Assembly: GCA_037693485.1 (NCBI GenBank)
Contig: CM075345.1
Span: 86,820,001 to 86,884,000, forward strand
DNA from: Kitagawia praeruptora
Taxonomy: Eukaryota; Streptophyta; Magnoliopsida; Apiales; Apiaceae
DNA length: 64,000 nt
Direction: 5' to 3'
Shown here: one piece after another, positions 45,542 through 58,787 of the stretch
Position numbering within the stretch: position 1 is the first letter of the stretch
How the letters are laid out: every line of letters starts with the position of its first letter
Made by a program: the position numbers and the translations under genes
The notes under the pieces: generated by a model
The model's database searches: none
Seen by the model: the letters and a program-made list of their open reading frames with translations, nothing else
What the model was told of the DNA's origin: nothing

Positions 45542-48045
45542 ATAATATACAACCTAATAATAATATAAATAAATAAATAAATACTTCAAATAGGCCCCAA
45601 CCATCCACACATATCAAAACAAGGAATAGAGTTTAAATAATAAAGTCTTTTAAATTCTTTGTAATTAATTAATAAATTGGGTTATAACTTAGTGTCTAGA
45701 TACCACAATAATGAATGTTGTGCTCAGATAATTTAAAAAAAAACATTTAGTGGTAGAACAAATAATGCTCACGTTTTGACTAGTAAAAGTAAACTTCGAT
45801 TGAGTACTCTTATACACAAATCTAAGCACGCCTTAATATTAACTAGAAACAATTAACAAATTATTTAAATTAACATATTCAGTATTAGAAATTTGACACA
45901 GATTTATAATCAACTAATTTTATGAAACAATCTCATGCAACACATATAATAACTTAATTAAATTAGCAAGAATCTAGTCTCACACAGTTTAAATTAATCA
46001 AGGCATGTTGCACAAATCAATGATATAATTTTCGTATGATACTATGAAATATCAAATAACATGACTTATTGTAAAAACACAGAGCCATGAATTTAATAAG
46101 CATGCATAAACACTAATAAACAATAGGCTAGAAAATAATTAATTAAGTGCGTCAATTAAGCATAACACATAATTTACAAAATATGTAACTTTGTTTGTAC
46201 TTGACTAAAATTATAGAATATCCATGGTCCTTTTTGTTCTTTCTCCACTCTCCCTCATATGCCCAATTTGTTTTTTTTCTCCCTGTGGTCCTCTCCTAGT
46301 GGCTAGTGCGGCTAAATACGTAATATAACTCTTAATTTAATGTTCGCTAGTGATATTAATTTATTTTAATTATCAAAATTAACAACATATATGTCTCTAC
46401 ACGTTCACTATCCCAGTGTCCAGATTATGAGACCCACAACAAAATATATCCAAACTGAAATAAATTAAATTATCATATATTGTAAATAAAATATAAATAA
46501 TATTTAACTTAACTTAAAACAGTCAACACATGTAAACTATATGGATCAGATGCACAAGTATCTAATATGAAACAAATATACAGGAAAACAAAAATTAGTT
46601 TTTACAAACAACGTTGAAAATTAAATAACTTACATACAACATTTATTATAATAAATAACTTAATCCCATTCAAATCCTACTGAACTTGTAAAATTATAAC
46701 ACTACAACGGTTTATTAGATATATACAATTAGAACATTAAAAAAATCATTGTCATATAAAGAAAAGAATTCGATTGTAAAGGCATATTAAACTAAAGTTA
46801 TTTGTCTTTGAATAATTCTTGATACTAGGGGGAAAAAATTAGAATTAAAATTAAAACTCAAAAAGATTTATATGTTTTTAAAATCTATTTGGGATGCCAA
46901 ATCATGACCGCTAGATGACATACAATACAGATAATTCCAAATACCTTGATACTTTGTTTTTTTTTAAAAAAAAAAAAAAATTTAAATACATAACACTTAC
47001 ATTCCTTTACTGAATTATTAATTTCAGGCGTCCCTAAAATTAATAATACCATTTCATTTAATTATTTATTTTGAGCGTCCCCAAAATAAAATAATTAAAT
47101 TATGAAATTTTAGAATGAGTATTTCAGGCATAATTTGAATAAAATTGAGAAAATCTTTTCTATTAGTAAAAAGAAATGGAGGCTACCAATATCAAAACAA
47201 TGTGAGAATACGATAATCTTACAAATTAACTACTAAAACATATATAAGTATGGGAAATAATAAAAATAAGCAAATTCCAAAATATTACAAATAGATAAAT
47301 AAATAAAATATCAAAGATTTTTATTCTAGAAAACTTAAAATTTACTTAATTGGAATAAGCAAACAAAAGTGCACAACTAATTTTTTTCTAATTGATAATT
47401 CAAAATGTACGAATGACTCACAAACACGAAACAAATAGAAATATTATTCAAAATGTAAAATAATTTAAAAAATTATTAATAAGGTAATACTCAAGAGTTA
47501 TTAATTATCACATATACCCACAAATTATATGAAAGTCAACCCACACCTCACGACCTACAAATGGTTTACAAATTATAATCTAACTAATTTTATCTGATCC
47601 TCGAGTAAAATTTAAAGTAAACACGATTCTTATCTGAAACTTTTATCACTAGTAAAACTAACAAAATTTTCAAGACTCCAATAAGTTAAGGCTGTTATTA
47701 AATATATTCTAATATGTTTGTGTCTTCAAAGATCAGTTGTTGCACAAATTATACTCAACCAACCTATATTCAAACGATTGATAAATAATGCATTATCCTC
47801 AAAAGAAACACACTCTTACAATTATCTAACACTCTTGATACTCAAAAATAGTAACATTCATTATAGGACCTCTAAAAATGTAAGACGACTCACTAACAAG
47901 GACTAAACTCAAAGGTACTGAATGTACAGAATTGATGACAAAGAAATGATAGAACGAGAAATGAATTTTAAAAGGAATACCCATCCTAACGTCTACCCAA
48001 ACTCACAGGTCAATCTAAATAGGTTTTCTACAAGAAAGAACCTAA

Positions 48046-48057
48046 GCTCTGATACCA
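48046..48057 (-). other. PBS of element B, left unit (initiator tRNA-Met)
   Basis: Minus-strand TGGTATCAGAGC, four bases from LTR start TGTAACACCCCC. Confidence 0.88.
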
Positions 48058-48061
48058 TCTT

Positions 48062-49874
48062 TGTAACACCCCCTTCCTAAAATGGGAGGAGATATTACTT
48101 AAAATCCATAACCTACAACAGAGCACTAAAATAATCTCTAAATAAATGATCAAGTCTAAATAATATTAGAAGTCCATAAATCCTAAGCAATGAAATTAAG
48201 GGTAGCTCTCCATCACACAATCCCAGATCCCCCTAAGCACTTGCCAGAAAAAGAATACGGCATGAGCCAAACGCCCAGTACGGATTTGGAATACAATTTA
48301 TAAAACAGAAAAACATATAAGTATATTTGACAGTTATAATAAAACATTTATTTTAAAATACGCATGGCTGAAACAACGAGGGGTTAGGATATTTCATACC
48401 GAGATCAGAACAGAACAGATACAAATACACACATCATAGGGTACCTAATGTGTGTAACAAATTGGATAACGTGTACGGCATATACAACGTCACCGCCAAA
48501 TCAAATAACAAATCAAATCAAATCAAATCTGGGTGCACCCACGTATCCTGAAACAAATATCAAAATGCGCAAAAGCTCGCCACCTGAGCTATCAGAAGGA
48601 TACGCCGTGACCAATCACACTGCCACGGAAGTGTCATGTCACTGGTGCCGCAATGACATGGCTGTAGTACCCCTACAGCTGGTTAACTCGGTATACCCTA
48701 TATCACTAAGGGTTCAAAATAAATATTTCACAAAATCTTTTAAATCACGTAAAACAGATATTTCAAATATTTCCAAACAGATATTTTAAACATTTCCGAA
48801 CAGATATATCAATACAGATTTTTTTTTTTAAATCGTAGAACAGGTAATCAAATACTTTTCAAAACAGATTTTTTTAAAATATTTTTCAGAATCAAAACAG
48901 TCAAATCAGATATAAACAGAGTAAACTTTTGAGGGTAAAACGAATCAGATAAAAAAAATTTAGAATTAAGAATAGCGCTGAATTAAAAGGAGAAAGAATC
49001 CGTACCTCGAAAATAACGATCTCAAACACTCACGAAATCCACAAATGATCCTCTAAACCTTCGGCCCACGATCTAATTACAAATATAATAATTTATTATT
49101 ATTAATATATTCTTTCCCCGTATTGATGATAACACATGCAAAATTATATGACTCACTTATTTTAATTATAAAATATAATTAACCAAACTAACTAAATTAA
49201 TAAAATAACATTTTTATTAAAACATTTTCGGCACTAATAATTATATTAATGTAAATCAGGCCACAAAATTAGACTAGAAAACAAAGCTTGAGAGAGCCGC
49301 GGCAAAACATAAACTTACAGTAAAACTTGGATTGGCCAGAGTGGAAAAAAAAACCTTTTTGACTAAAGTATTTCTTTGAGTTCTTTGGACAGAAACATTA
49401 AGGTACTAGGAATAGACTAATAAACAATAGTATTGTATAAGTAAAATAAAGTAGTTAAGTTATGCACCGACGGAAACAATTATGCTTGTCAAATAAAGGT
49501 TGTTACCGCCCCTGGTTTCGTAAAAAAATAAATCAATTTAGAATAGAAAACTTGAAACATTATGTAATAATTGCAATATATAATTAATCATAAATAACGT
49601 GGAAACGGTTCTAGAGCTATACAGGGCAATTTAAGGACAATTACCAGAAGGTCGTGGGTAGCCAGAGACCAGAGTAAGAAAGAACATCAATTGCTCCTGT
49701 ACGCTACTGCTTTTGCTTCGTGTGTTAGTGCGGCTCTCTCTCTCTCTCTTAATTTTTTTAGGGTTTAATAATAAACAATTCATGTTTTATTTATTTATAA
49801 TCACATAACACCAAATACGAATAAGACTCCAAGGCCCATTTCTTTTCTAATTAGTAATCCAATTAAATAAATGA

Positions 49875-49908
<34 letters not shown>

Positions 49909-49925
49909 AATTCATGTATATTACA
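48062..49925 (-). repeat. Element B LTR, left copy (1864 bp)
   Basis: TGTAACACCCCC...ATATTACA. It contains (CT)n near 49735 and (ATT)n near 49878. A 113-codon ORF at 48448-48789 is repeated in the other LTR but shows no protein family features. Confidence 0.88.
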
Positions 49926-50050
49926 TATATACCTCCTTAAAAAGGATTCCGTCCCCGGAATCAAACAATACTAAAACTCGTACATGATTCGAATAAATGC
50001 GGATATCTCTCACGAATAGATTCCTCTAGTTCCCAAGTAGGCTCTCTCTC
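49926..50050 (-). pseudogene. Chromodomain relic of element B
   Basis: Minus-strand translation gives EREPTWELEESIRERYPHLF, the end of an integrase chromodomain (E-x-T-W-E..E..R..YP-x-LF). It lies next to the polypurine tract AAGGAGGTATATA and the LTR. It corresponds to the stub kept by chromovirus A. Nothing upstream of it is recognisable as pol. Confidence 0.75.
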
Positions 50051-53000
50051 GAAATGTTTTTTTCACAAAACTTTGACAAAAAGAATGATTTCCTTTTTAA
50101 TAACTCGCTCTTTTCAAACTAAGATAACTTCGACTTCCTCCTCACAAATTAATTTTAAAAAAAATGTCTAACGAGTGTTAAATTTTTTTTTTAATAAACA
50201 AGAATGACAATTACAATCCTATATAATCGAAACAAAATAATTATGCATTTGTGATAACTTTAGTCGTGATTTTAATCTATAAGTAATTTCACTCGCTCCT
50301 TACTTAGTTACTTCTTGCATGCAAGACTCGTATTGCATATAAATGCAGTTAATATAAATAATTTATATGAGTCATGTCTTCAAGATAAATTATTAAATCT
50401 CCTAATCCTTTGCTACTAGTAACCATTAAATACATGTTGACAAATGCACATCCAAATTGAACACGACAATTAATACACACATAACGTAAAAAAAAAATCC
50501 ATACATATCAATTTACTATCGAAATAGTCACATTTTTTTATAACTGTCTTGAACCATTGTGTACAACACATTGTTAACTACTATTATTATATTAAATAGT
50601 TAATTAACACATTGTTTAATACAATTAATGAAACTAATAAGATTAGCATAATAAAATCAACTTACATAATATACAACCTAATAATAATATAAATAAATAA
50701 ATAAATACTTCAAATAGGCACCAACCATCCACACATATCAAAACAAGGAATAGAGTTTAAATAATAAAGTCTTTTAAATTCTTTGTAATTAATTAATAAA
50801 TTGGGTTATAACTTAGTGTCTAGATACCACAATAATGAATGTTGTGCTCAGATAATTTAAAAAAAACATTTAGTGGTAGAACAAATAATGCTCACGTTTT
50901 GACTAGTAAAAGTAAACTTCGATTGAGTACTCTTATACACAAATCTAAGCACGCCTTAATATTAACTAGAAACAATTAACAAATTATTTAAATTAACATA
51001 TTCAGTATTAGAAATTTGACACAGATTTATAATCAACTAATTTTATGAAACAATCTCATGCAACACATATAATAACTTAATTAAATTAGCAAGAATCTAG
51101 TCTCACACAGTTTAAATTAATCAAGGCATGTTGCACAAATCAATGATATAATTTTCGTATGATACTATGAAATATCAAATAACATGACTTATTGTAAAAA
51201 CACAGAGCCATGAATTTAATAAGCATGCATAAACACTAATAAACAATAGGCTAGAAAATAATTAATTAAGTGCGTCAATTAAGCATAACACATAATTTAC
51301 AAAATATGTAACTTTGTTTGTACTTGACTAAAATTATAGAATATCCATGGTCCTTTTTGTTCTTTCTCCACTCTCCCTCATATGCCCAATTTGTTTTTTT
51401 TCTCCCTGTGGTCCTCTCCTAGTGGCTAGTGCGGCTAAATACGTAATATAACTCTTAATTTAATGTTCGCTAGTGATATTAATTTATTTTAATTATCAAA
51501 ATTAACAACATATGTGTCTCTACACGTTCACTATCCCAGTGTCCAGATTATGAGACCCACAACAAAATATATCCAAACTGAAATAAATTAAATTATCATA
51601 TATTGTAAATAAAATATAAATAATATTTAACTTAACTTAAAACAGTCAACACATGTAAACTATATGGATCAGATGCACAAGTATCTAATATGAAACAAAT
51701 ATACAGGAAAACAAAAATTAGTTTTTACAAACAACGTTGAAAATTAAATAACTTACATACAACATTTATTATAATAAATAACTTAATCCCATTCAAATCC
51801 TACTGAACTTGTAAAATTATAACACTACAACGGTTTATTAGATATATACAATTAGAACATTAAAAAAAATCATTGCCATATAAAGAAAAGAATTCGATTG
51901 TAAAGGCATATTAAACTAAAGTTATTTGTCTTTGAATAATTCTTGATACTAGGGGGAAAAAATTAGAATTAAAATTAAAACTCAAAAAGATTTATATGTT
52001 TTTAAAATCTATTTGGGATGCCAAATCATGACCGCTAGATGACATACAATACAGATAATTCCAAATACCTTGATACTTTGTTTTTTTTTAAAAAAAAAAA
52101 AATTTAAATACATAACACTTACATTCCTTTACTGAATTATTAATTTCAGGCGTCCCTAAAATTAATAATACCATTTCATTTAATTATTTATTTTGAGCGT
52201 CCCCAAAATAAAATAATTAAATTATGAAATTTTAGAATGAGTATTTCAGGCATAATTTGAATAAAATTGAGAAAATCTTTTCTATTAGTAAAAAGAAATG
52301 GAGGCTACCAATATCAAAACAATGTGAGAATACGATAATCTTACAAATTAACTACTAAAACATATATAAGTATGAGAAATAATAAAAATAAGCAAATTCC
52401 AAAATATTACAAATAGATAAATAAATAAAATATCAAAGATTTTTATTCTAGAAAACTTAAAATTTACTTAATTGGAATAAGCAAACAAAAGTGCACAACT
52501 AATTTTTTTCTAATTGATAATTCAAAATGTACGAATGACTCACAAACACGAAACAAATAGAAATATTATTCAAAATGTAAAATAATTTAAAAAATTATTA
52601 ATAAGGTAATACTCAAGAGTTATTAATTATCACATATACCCACAAATTATATGAAAGTCAACCCACACCTCACGACCTACAAATGGTTTACAAATTATAA
52701 TCTAACTAATTTTATCTGATCCTCGAGTAAAATTTAAAGTAAACACGATTCTTATCTGAAACTTTTATCACTAGTAAAACTAACAAAAATTTCAAGACTC
52801 CAATAAGTTAAGGCTGTTATTAAATATATTCTAATATGTTTGTGTCTTCAAAGATCAGTTGTTGCACAAATTATACTCAACCAACCTATATTCAAACGAT
52901 TGATAAATAATGCATTATCCTCAAAAGAAACACACTCTTACAATTATCTAACACTCTTGATACTCAAAAATAGTAACATTCATTATAGGACCTCTAAAAA

Positions 53001-53167
53001 TGTAAGACGACTCACTAACAAGGACTAAACTCAAAGGTACTGAATGTACAGAATTGATGACAAAGAAATGATAGAACGAGAAATGAATTTTAAAAGGAAT
53101 ACCCATCCTAACGTCTACCCAAACTCACAGGTCAATCTAAATAGGTTTTCTACAAGAAAGAACCTAA
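50051..53167. other. Element B internal region, non-coding
   Basis: AT-rich, about 3.1 kb, without gag or pol motifs. From 50666 it duplicates 45542-48045. A few short ORFs are perfectly duplicated but featureless. Confidence 0.65.
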
Positions 53168-53179
53168 GCTCTGATACCA
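53168..53179 (-). other. PBS of element B, right unit (initiator tRNA-Met)
   Basis: Same 12 bases as at 48046-48057. Confidence 0.88.
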
Positions 53180-53183
53180 TCTT

Positions 53184-55013
53184 TGTAACACCCCCTTCCT
53201 AAAATGGGAGGAGATATTACTTAAAATCCATAACCTACAACAGAGCACTAAAATAATCTCTAAATAAATGATCAAGTCTAAATAATATTAGAAGTCCATA
53301 AATCCTAAGCAATGAAATTAAGGGTAGCTCTCCATCACACAATCCCAGATCCCCCTAAGCACCTGCCAGAAAAAGAATACGGCATGAGCCAAACGCCCAG
53401 TACGGATTTGGAATACAATTTATAAAACAGAAAAACATATAAGTATATTTGACAGTTATAATAAAACATTTATTTTAAAATACGCATGGCTGAAACAACG
53501 AGGGGTTAGGATATTTCATACCGAGATCAGAACAGAACAGATACAAATACACACATCATAGGGTACCTAATGTGTGTAACAAATTGGATAACGTGTACGG
53601 CATATACAACGTCACCGCCAAATCAAATAACAAATCAAATCAAATCAAATCTGGGTGCACCCACGTATCCTGAAACAAATATCAAAATGCGCAAAAGCTC
53701 GCCACCTGAGCTATCAGAAGGATACGCCGTGACCAATCACACTGCCACGGAAGTGTCATGTCACTGGTGCCGCAATGACATGGCTGTAGTACCCCTACAG
53801 CTGGTTAACTCGGTATACCCTATATCACTAAGGGTTCAAAATAAATATTTCACAAAATCTTTTAAATCACGTAAAACAGATATTTCAAATATTTCCAAAC
53901 AGATATTTTAAACATTTCCGAACAGATATATCAATACAGATTTTTTTTTTAAATCGTAGAACAGGTAATCAAATACTTTTCAAAACAGATTTTTTTAAAA
54001 TATTTTTCAGAATCAAAACAGTCAAATCAGATATAAACAGAGTAAACTTTTGAGGGTAAAACGAATCAGATAAAAAAAATTTAGAATTAAGAATAGCGCT
54101 GAATTAAAAGGAGAAAGAATCCGTACCTCGAAAATAACGATCTCAAACACTCACGAAATCCACAAATGATCCTCTAAACCTTCGGCCCACGATCTAATTA
54201 CAAATATAATAATTTATTATTATTAATATATTCTTTCCCCGTATTGATGATAACACATGCAAAATTATATGACTCACTTATTTTAATTATAAAATATAAT
54301 TAACCAAACTAACTAAATTAATAAAATAACATTTTTATTAAAACATTTTCGGCACTAATAATTATATTAATGTAAATCAGGCCACAAAATTAGACTAGAA
54401 AACAAAGCTTGAGAGAGCCGCGGCAAAACATAAACTTACAGTAAAACTTGGATTGGCCAGAGTGGAAAAAAAAACCTTTTTGACTAAAGTATTTCTTTGA
54501 GTTCTTTGGACAGAAACATTAAGGTACTAGGAATAGACTAATAAACAATAGTATTGTATAAGTAAAATAAAGTAGTTAAGTTATGCACCGACGGAAACAA
54601 TTATGCTTGTCAAATAAAGGTTGTTACCGCCCCTGGTTTCGTAAAAAAATAAATCAATTTAGAATAGAAAACTTGAAACATTATGTAATAATTGCAATAT
54701 ATAATTAATCATAAATAACGTGGAAACGGTTCTAGAGCTATACAGGGCAATTTAAGGACAATTACCAGAAGGTCGTGGGTAGCCAGAGACCAGAGTAAGA
54801 AAGAACATCAATTGCTCCTGTACGCTACTGCTTTTGCTTCGTGTGTTAGTGCGGCTCTCTCTCTCTCTCTCTCTCTTAATTTTTTTAGGGTTTAATAATA
54901 AACAATTCATGTTTTATTTATTTATAATCACATAACACCAAATACGAATAAGACTCCAAGGCCCATTTCTTTTCTAATTAGTAATCCAATTAAATAAATG
55001 ATATTTATTATTA

Positions 55014-55047
<34 letters not shown>

Positions 55048-55064
55048 AATTCATGTATATTACA
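53184..55064 (-). repeat. Element B LTR, right copy (1881 bp)
   Basis: Identical to the left LTR apart from longer (CT)n and (ATT)n tracts and very few substitutions (for example T/C near 48241 against 53363). Confidence 0.9.
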
Positions 55065-58000
55065 AAATCTTAATATCTTAAGATCCAAGATCGGTCTCAC
55101 AAAATATTATAATACGTCTTAGTACATCTTAAGATATATCTTACATAAATTCACCAAAAATAGAAAATAAAGGTTCCAGCTGGATATTCTAATTCTTGTC
55201 AGCATAGTCTGGAGCTTTTTCCCTTTTCTCTGGATTCCTAGCTGAACGTCTCGCATCTTTCCATCTTGATAGCTGAACAAAATGTTTTAAAGCAAGAATG
55301 AGCAACTATAGTGCTCAGCAAGTTCTTTCATTGCTCGGGGTATAAATATAATAATATTTACCGAAAGAAATACTCAAAATTTTAATATCGGATATACAAT
55401 CTGAATTGGCTCAAACTCATCTCGAAAATAGCATACTCAAAAGATTCAATACTCATCTCGAAACAGAATACTCGAAAGACTCAATATTTATCTCGAAACA
55501 GAATACTCGAAAGACTCAATTGATATAACTCTGATAACTCATGATTTAAGAATAAACTGGTCTTCCACCTCACGGTATCTCGGTGGGGCGATCAACTATC
55601 CGACCGAGAATATCGCCTCCAATGACACCGCACTTCGCCCGATCACGGCTACAATACGATATCAACAATATAATATATAAGTATAAATGCTAGCATCATA
55701 ATGGGTTATTAATTCAACCCTGGCAACAAATGCCAAAATATTCTCGTGTCCGTATTACGGTACACGAGTCTCTCTTTCTCTATAATGGGCCTCTTTCCCA
55801 AAATTGACCAGTAGAACACAGAATTCCCGAATATTTGATGAACTAGAAACTTGAGATAATTCTTCCAGGAAATATTTGTTCATCTAGCGGACTGCTAGTC
55901 TGACTCAATTGTGCCATCAATCCGAACAATGGACTGATGTAAACTCTTAATAATAATATTTTATTGGTTGACACGAACAAAATGCCAAACCTTGATAATA
56001 AAAGCAACTATCTCGAAATAATGAGAATAGTCTGAAAATGAAATATTTTGAGTCGTACCGAACAAATAGTACTACTCGAATATTTATGATACCCACAATT
56101 GATGAACGTTAATCAGAATATTTTTCACTTGATCAATGAATAAAACTCTAACGATCCTAATTTTTATAACTCTTATTTGTTGATTCGAAAGATGAATCAA
56201 CTAAAAGATAATCAATAAATATTTTCGAATTTGTACAATAAATTTGACTGAAAAGAATGAATTTAACTAGCTCGAACAAATGAGACTAGTTCCACTGAAT
56301 CAAATCAAGTAGTCGTCTCGAATTAATGAGAATGACCCGATAACAATTGAAATTCTTCTAAGCTTATAGGGAAAATAATTCGCAAGTAAAGTACTCTTAA
56401 CAGTAAAATCATATTGCAACGAGAAAATAATGTTCGAAAGAATTATTGTAGTATAAGAAGCAGCAAAATAAATCTCATAATTTGATAGCTCGAAAATAAA
56501 TACGAATGAATTAACCAGGCTAGAAATATGAAATTCCAAGATTTAGGGTAGGATTGAACTTGCCTCGATTTCGCAGTGCAATAAATGCGGATAAAATATA
56601 TACTCTACCCGTGAACTTGGCTTCGGTCTACAGCTCGGAAAATATTCTCTAAAAATGGCAACCAGAAATACGTGAGCGATTCGTCAAAATAATATATTCC
56701 TGATCCACTAATAATATTTAAATATTAAAATAATAATAATAAAATAATTCTCGAAAATCTCTACAATAATTAACGGAAAATAATTCCCAGATAAATAAAT
56801 CTCTCTTCGAAATCCAGAATCAAATCTAAAAATTATATACTATTTTTAATATCCGTAAATCCCACTTAAAGCGAAACTAGGATTACCGAATATATGGCAA
56901 TTATTCATTTCTAAATCTCGAAATTAATTTAATAAATCTGATTTTAATCTCTAAAATAATAAGGTTCGATCCGGTTATTCCAAATAATCCGGAAATATTA
57001 AATATCAACTTTCTAAAATAATAACGTATTTAACTCTATTTATTCATAAAAATTCCTCTTTTCCTCACAAATCAATATATCTCTAAATCACGTCCAATAA
57101 TCACAAAACATTTCTTTTTAAATAATTAACCTATTATACCAATTTTACTAAATTATTTATTTCTCAAAATTTTAAATAATAATTCAAGTTAAAGTATTCC
57201 AAATAATTAAATCCCCGATTATAACATTTGCTCACCAATTTATTGTACTGAATCGTTTCAAAAACTTTTTTACTCCGTAGTAACACCAACGTGGGCCCCA
57301 CTTTTACTGCCACCACGCGCCGCCGCCACCCCTGTTTCCTCTCTTCCCCTGCTTTCCCTTTCTCTCTCAATCTCTCTGCCATCTCTCCCTCTCTGTACTC
57401 TCTCAATCTCTCTCTCTCTCTCAGTCCATCTTTCTCAATCTCTCCCTTCCTCTCCCAATCTCTCCGATCAATCTCTCCCCGTTTTTTCTCTCTTCTCTGT
57501 CTCTCTCACAATCTCTCTCTATCGATCTCTTCTCTCTCTCTGCTTCTCTCGCTCACTCCCTCTCTCGTCTGTCTTCCTCTATCTCTCGCTACCTCTCTCT
57601 TCTTCCCTCTTCCTCAATCTCTTTGTCTCTCTTCATCATCCTATCTCTCTCGATTACTCCCTCTCCCAACCTCTCACTCTCTCCCCTGTCTCTGCCATCT
57701 CAATCTCTCCGCCCTCAATCTCTCTCCGCCTCCCTAATCTCCCTCTATCTCTACATGTCTCCATCTCTCTTCTGTCTTTTCGACAACAATACTGCAACAA
57801 CAAAACATCACCCATCCCTCTACTCCGATAACACTCATACAACAGCCTCCCCTTATAACTCTTATTCAAACCCCAATCAACACCTCAATCTCATCACCTC
57901 TCCTTCTATTCCGAATCAAAACTCCGGTTCAAACAACCAACACCACCACCACAGCGTGGTGGTCGCCACCTCTCCCCCTTCCCGACTCCTCTTACCGACA

Positions 58001-58530
58001 ACACTACTACCCCTCACTCTCTCTTCTCCGATTTAACCACAATCACCATAACAATACACAACAGTCGAGCCTAACCAATATTACAAAATGAAATCGACAA
58101 AAACAATTAACAAGAAAGAAAAAGTAAACTACCTGGTAGTTTGTTCGGTTTTTATGAATATAGTGTGTTTAGTGATATAAGGAAGAGTAGTAAACTGGGT
58201 TGGCGTATAAATATAAAGACCCGGTGTAATGTTTTTGTGATTTAAAAGGAACAAAACGTGAGTACAAAACGTGGGAACAATTAGAAGTGGCCTCAAACTT
58301 TGCTCGGTGTTTTGTTCCGTGTTTTGTGAAAATCATTGTTGTCTTCTTTGGAAATTAACGATCTGATTATACCATTAATAATATTAAACTCATTTCTCCT
58401 CTACAAGTCAATTAAAGCGAGGCTCTAGTTTCGCTTCCTAAAATAAATTCGACTCAAAATTAAAATTCTATTTTCCTAATTTTAATAAATACCAAATAAA
58501 TCAATATCAATATATTATAAATTGCTGGAT
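55065..58530 (-). repeat. Element C: LTR of a chromovirus relative, first part
   Basis: Shares with the chromovirus A LTR the 'atgctcagcaagt' motif (55308-55322), the 'ttgcctcga' stretch (56560), the 'cagataaataaat..aatatccgtaaatcc' stretch (56790-56870), and a diverged GC block plus CT-rich tract (57280-57770). The usual TGTAAC start is missing because element B inserted at 55064/55065. The low-complexity ORFs at 57291-58036 are not genes. Confidence 0.65.
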
Positions 58531-58787
58531 AATCCTTTCCTCAGGTTCGGGATCCATATTCAGGTTTGATAGATATCCATGACCCATTATAGTAATAAAT
58601 TATATGCTTAGGATTAGGTTCGGGATCCGTTTATATTACCCATCCAATTATATGATATGATCCATATTTTAAAATATATATACACATTTATTTTTGTTAA
58701 CAAATGATTTTGATTGGTTATAATTATAATGGGATCCATTTATATTACCCATCCAGTTATATGATATGATCCATATTTTAAAATATA

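Larger units (their letters stand above)
45542..55064 (-). mobile_element. Element B: tandem internal-LTR-internal-LTR chromovirus relative
   Basis: Minus-strand order from the right: LTR 53184-55064, PBS 53168-53179, internal 49926-53183, LTR 48062-49925, a second PBS 48046-48057, and a second partial internal region 45542-48045. 45542-49925 and 50666-55064 are the same sequence at about 5.12-kb offset with only a handful of differences. A third LTR expected at the left is absent. The only protein trace is a chromodomain stub at 49926-50050. Probably produced by unequal recombination between LTRs, with later loss of the left end. Confidence 0.85.

Noticed and set aside
48448..48789. 113-codon ORF repeated exactly at 53570-53911
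   Set aside because: Lies within the two LTR copies of element B, which are nearly identical at DNA level throughout; no family features.
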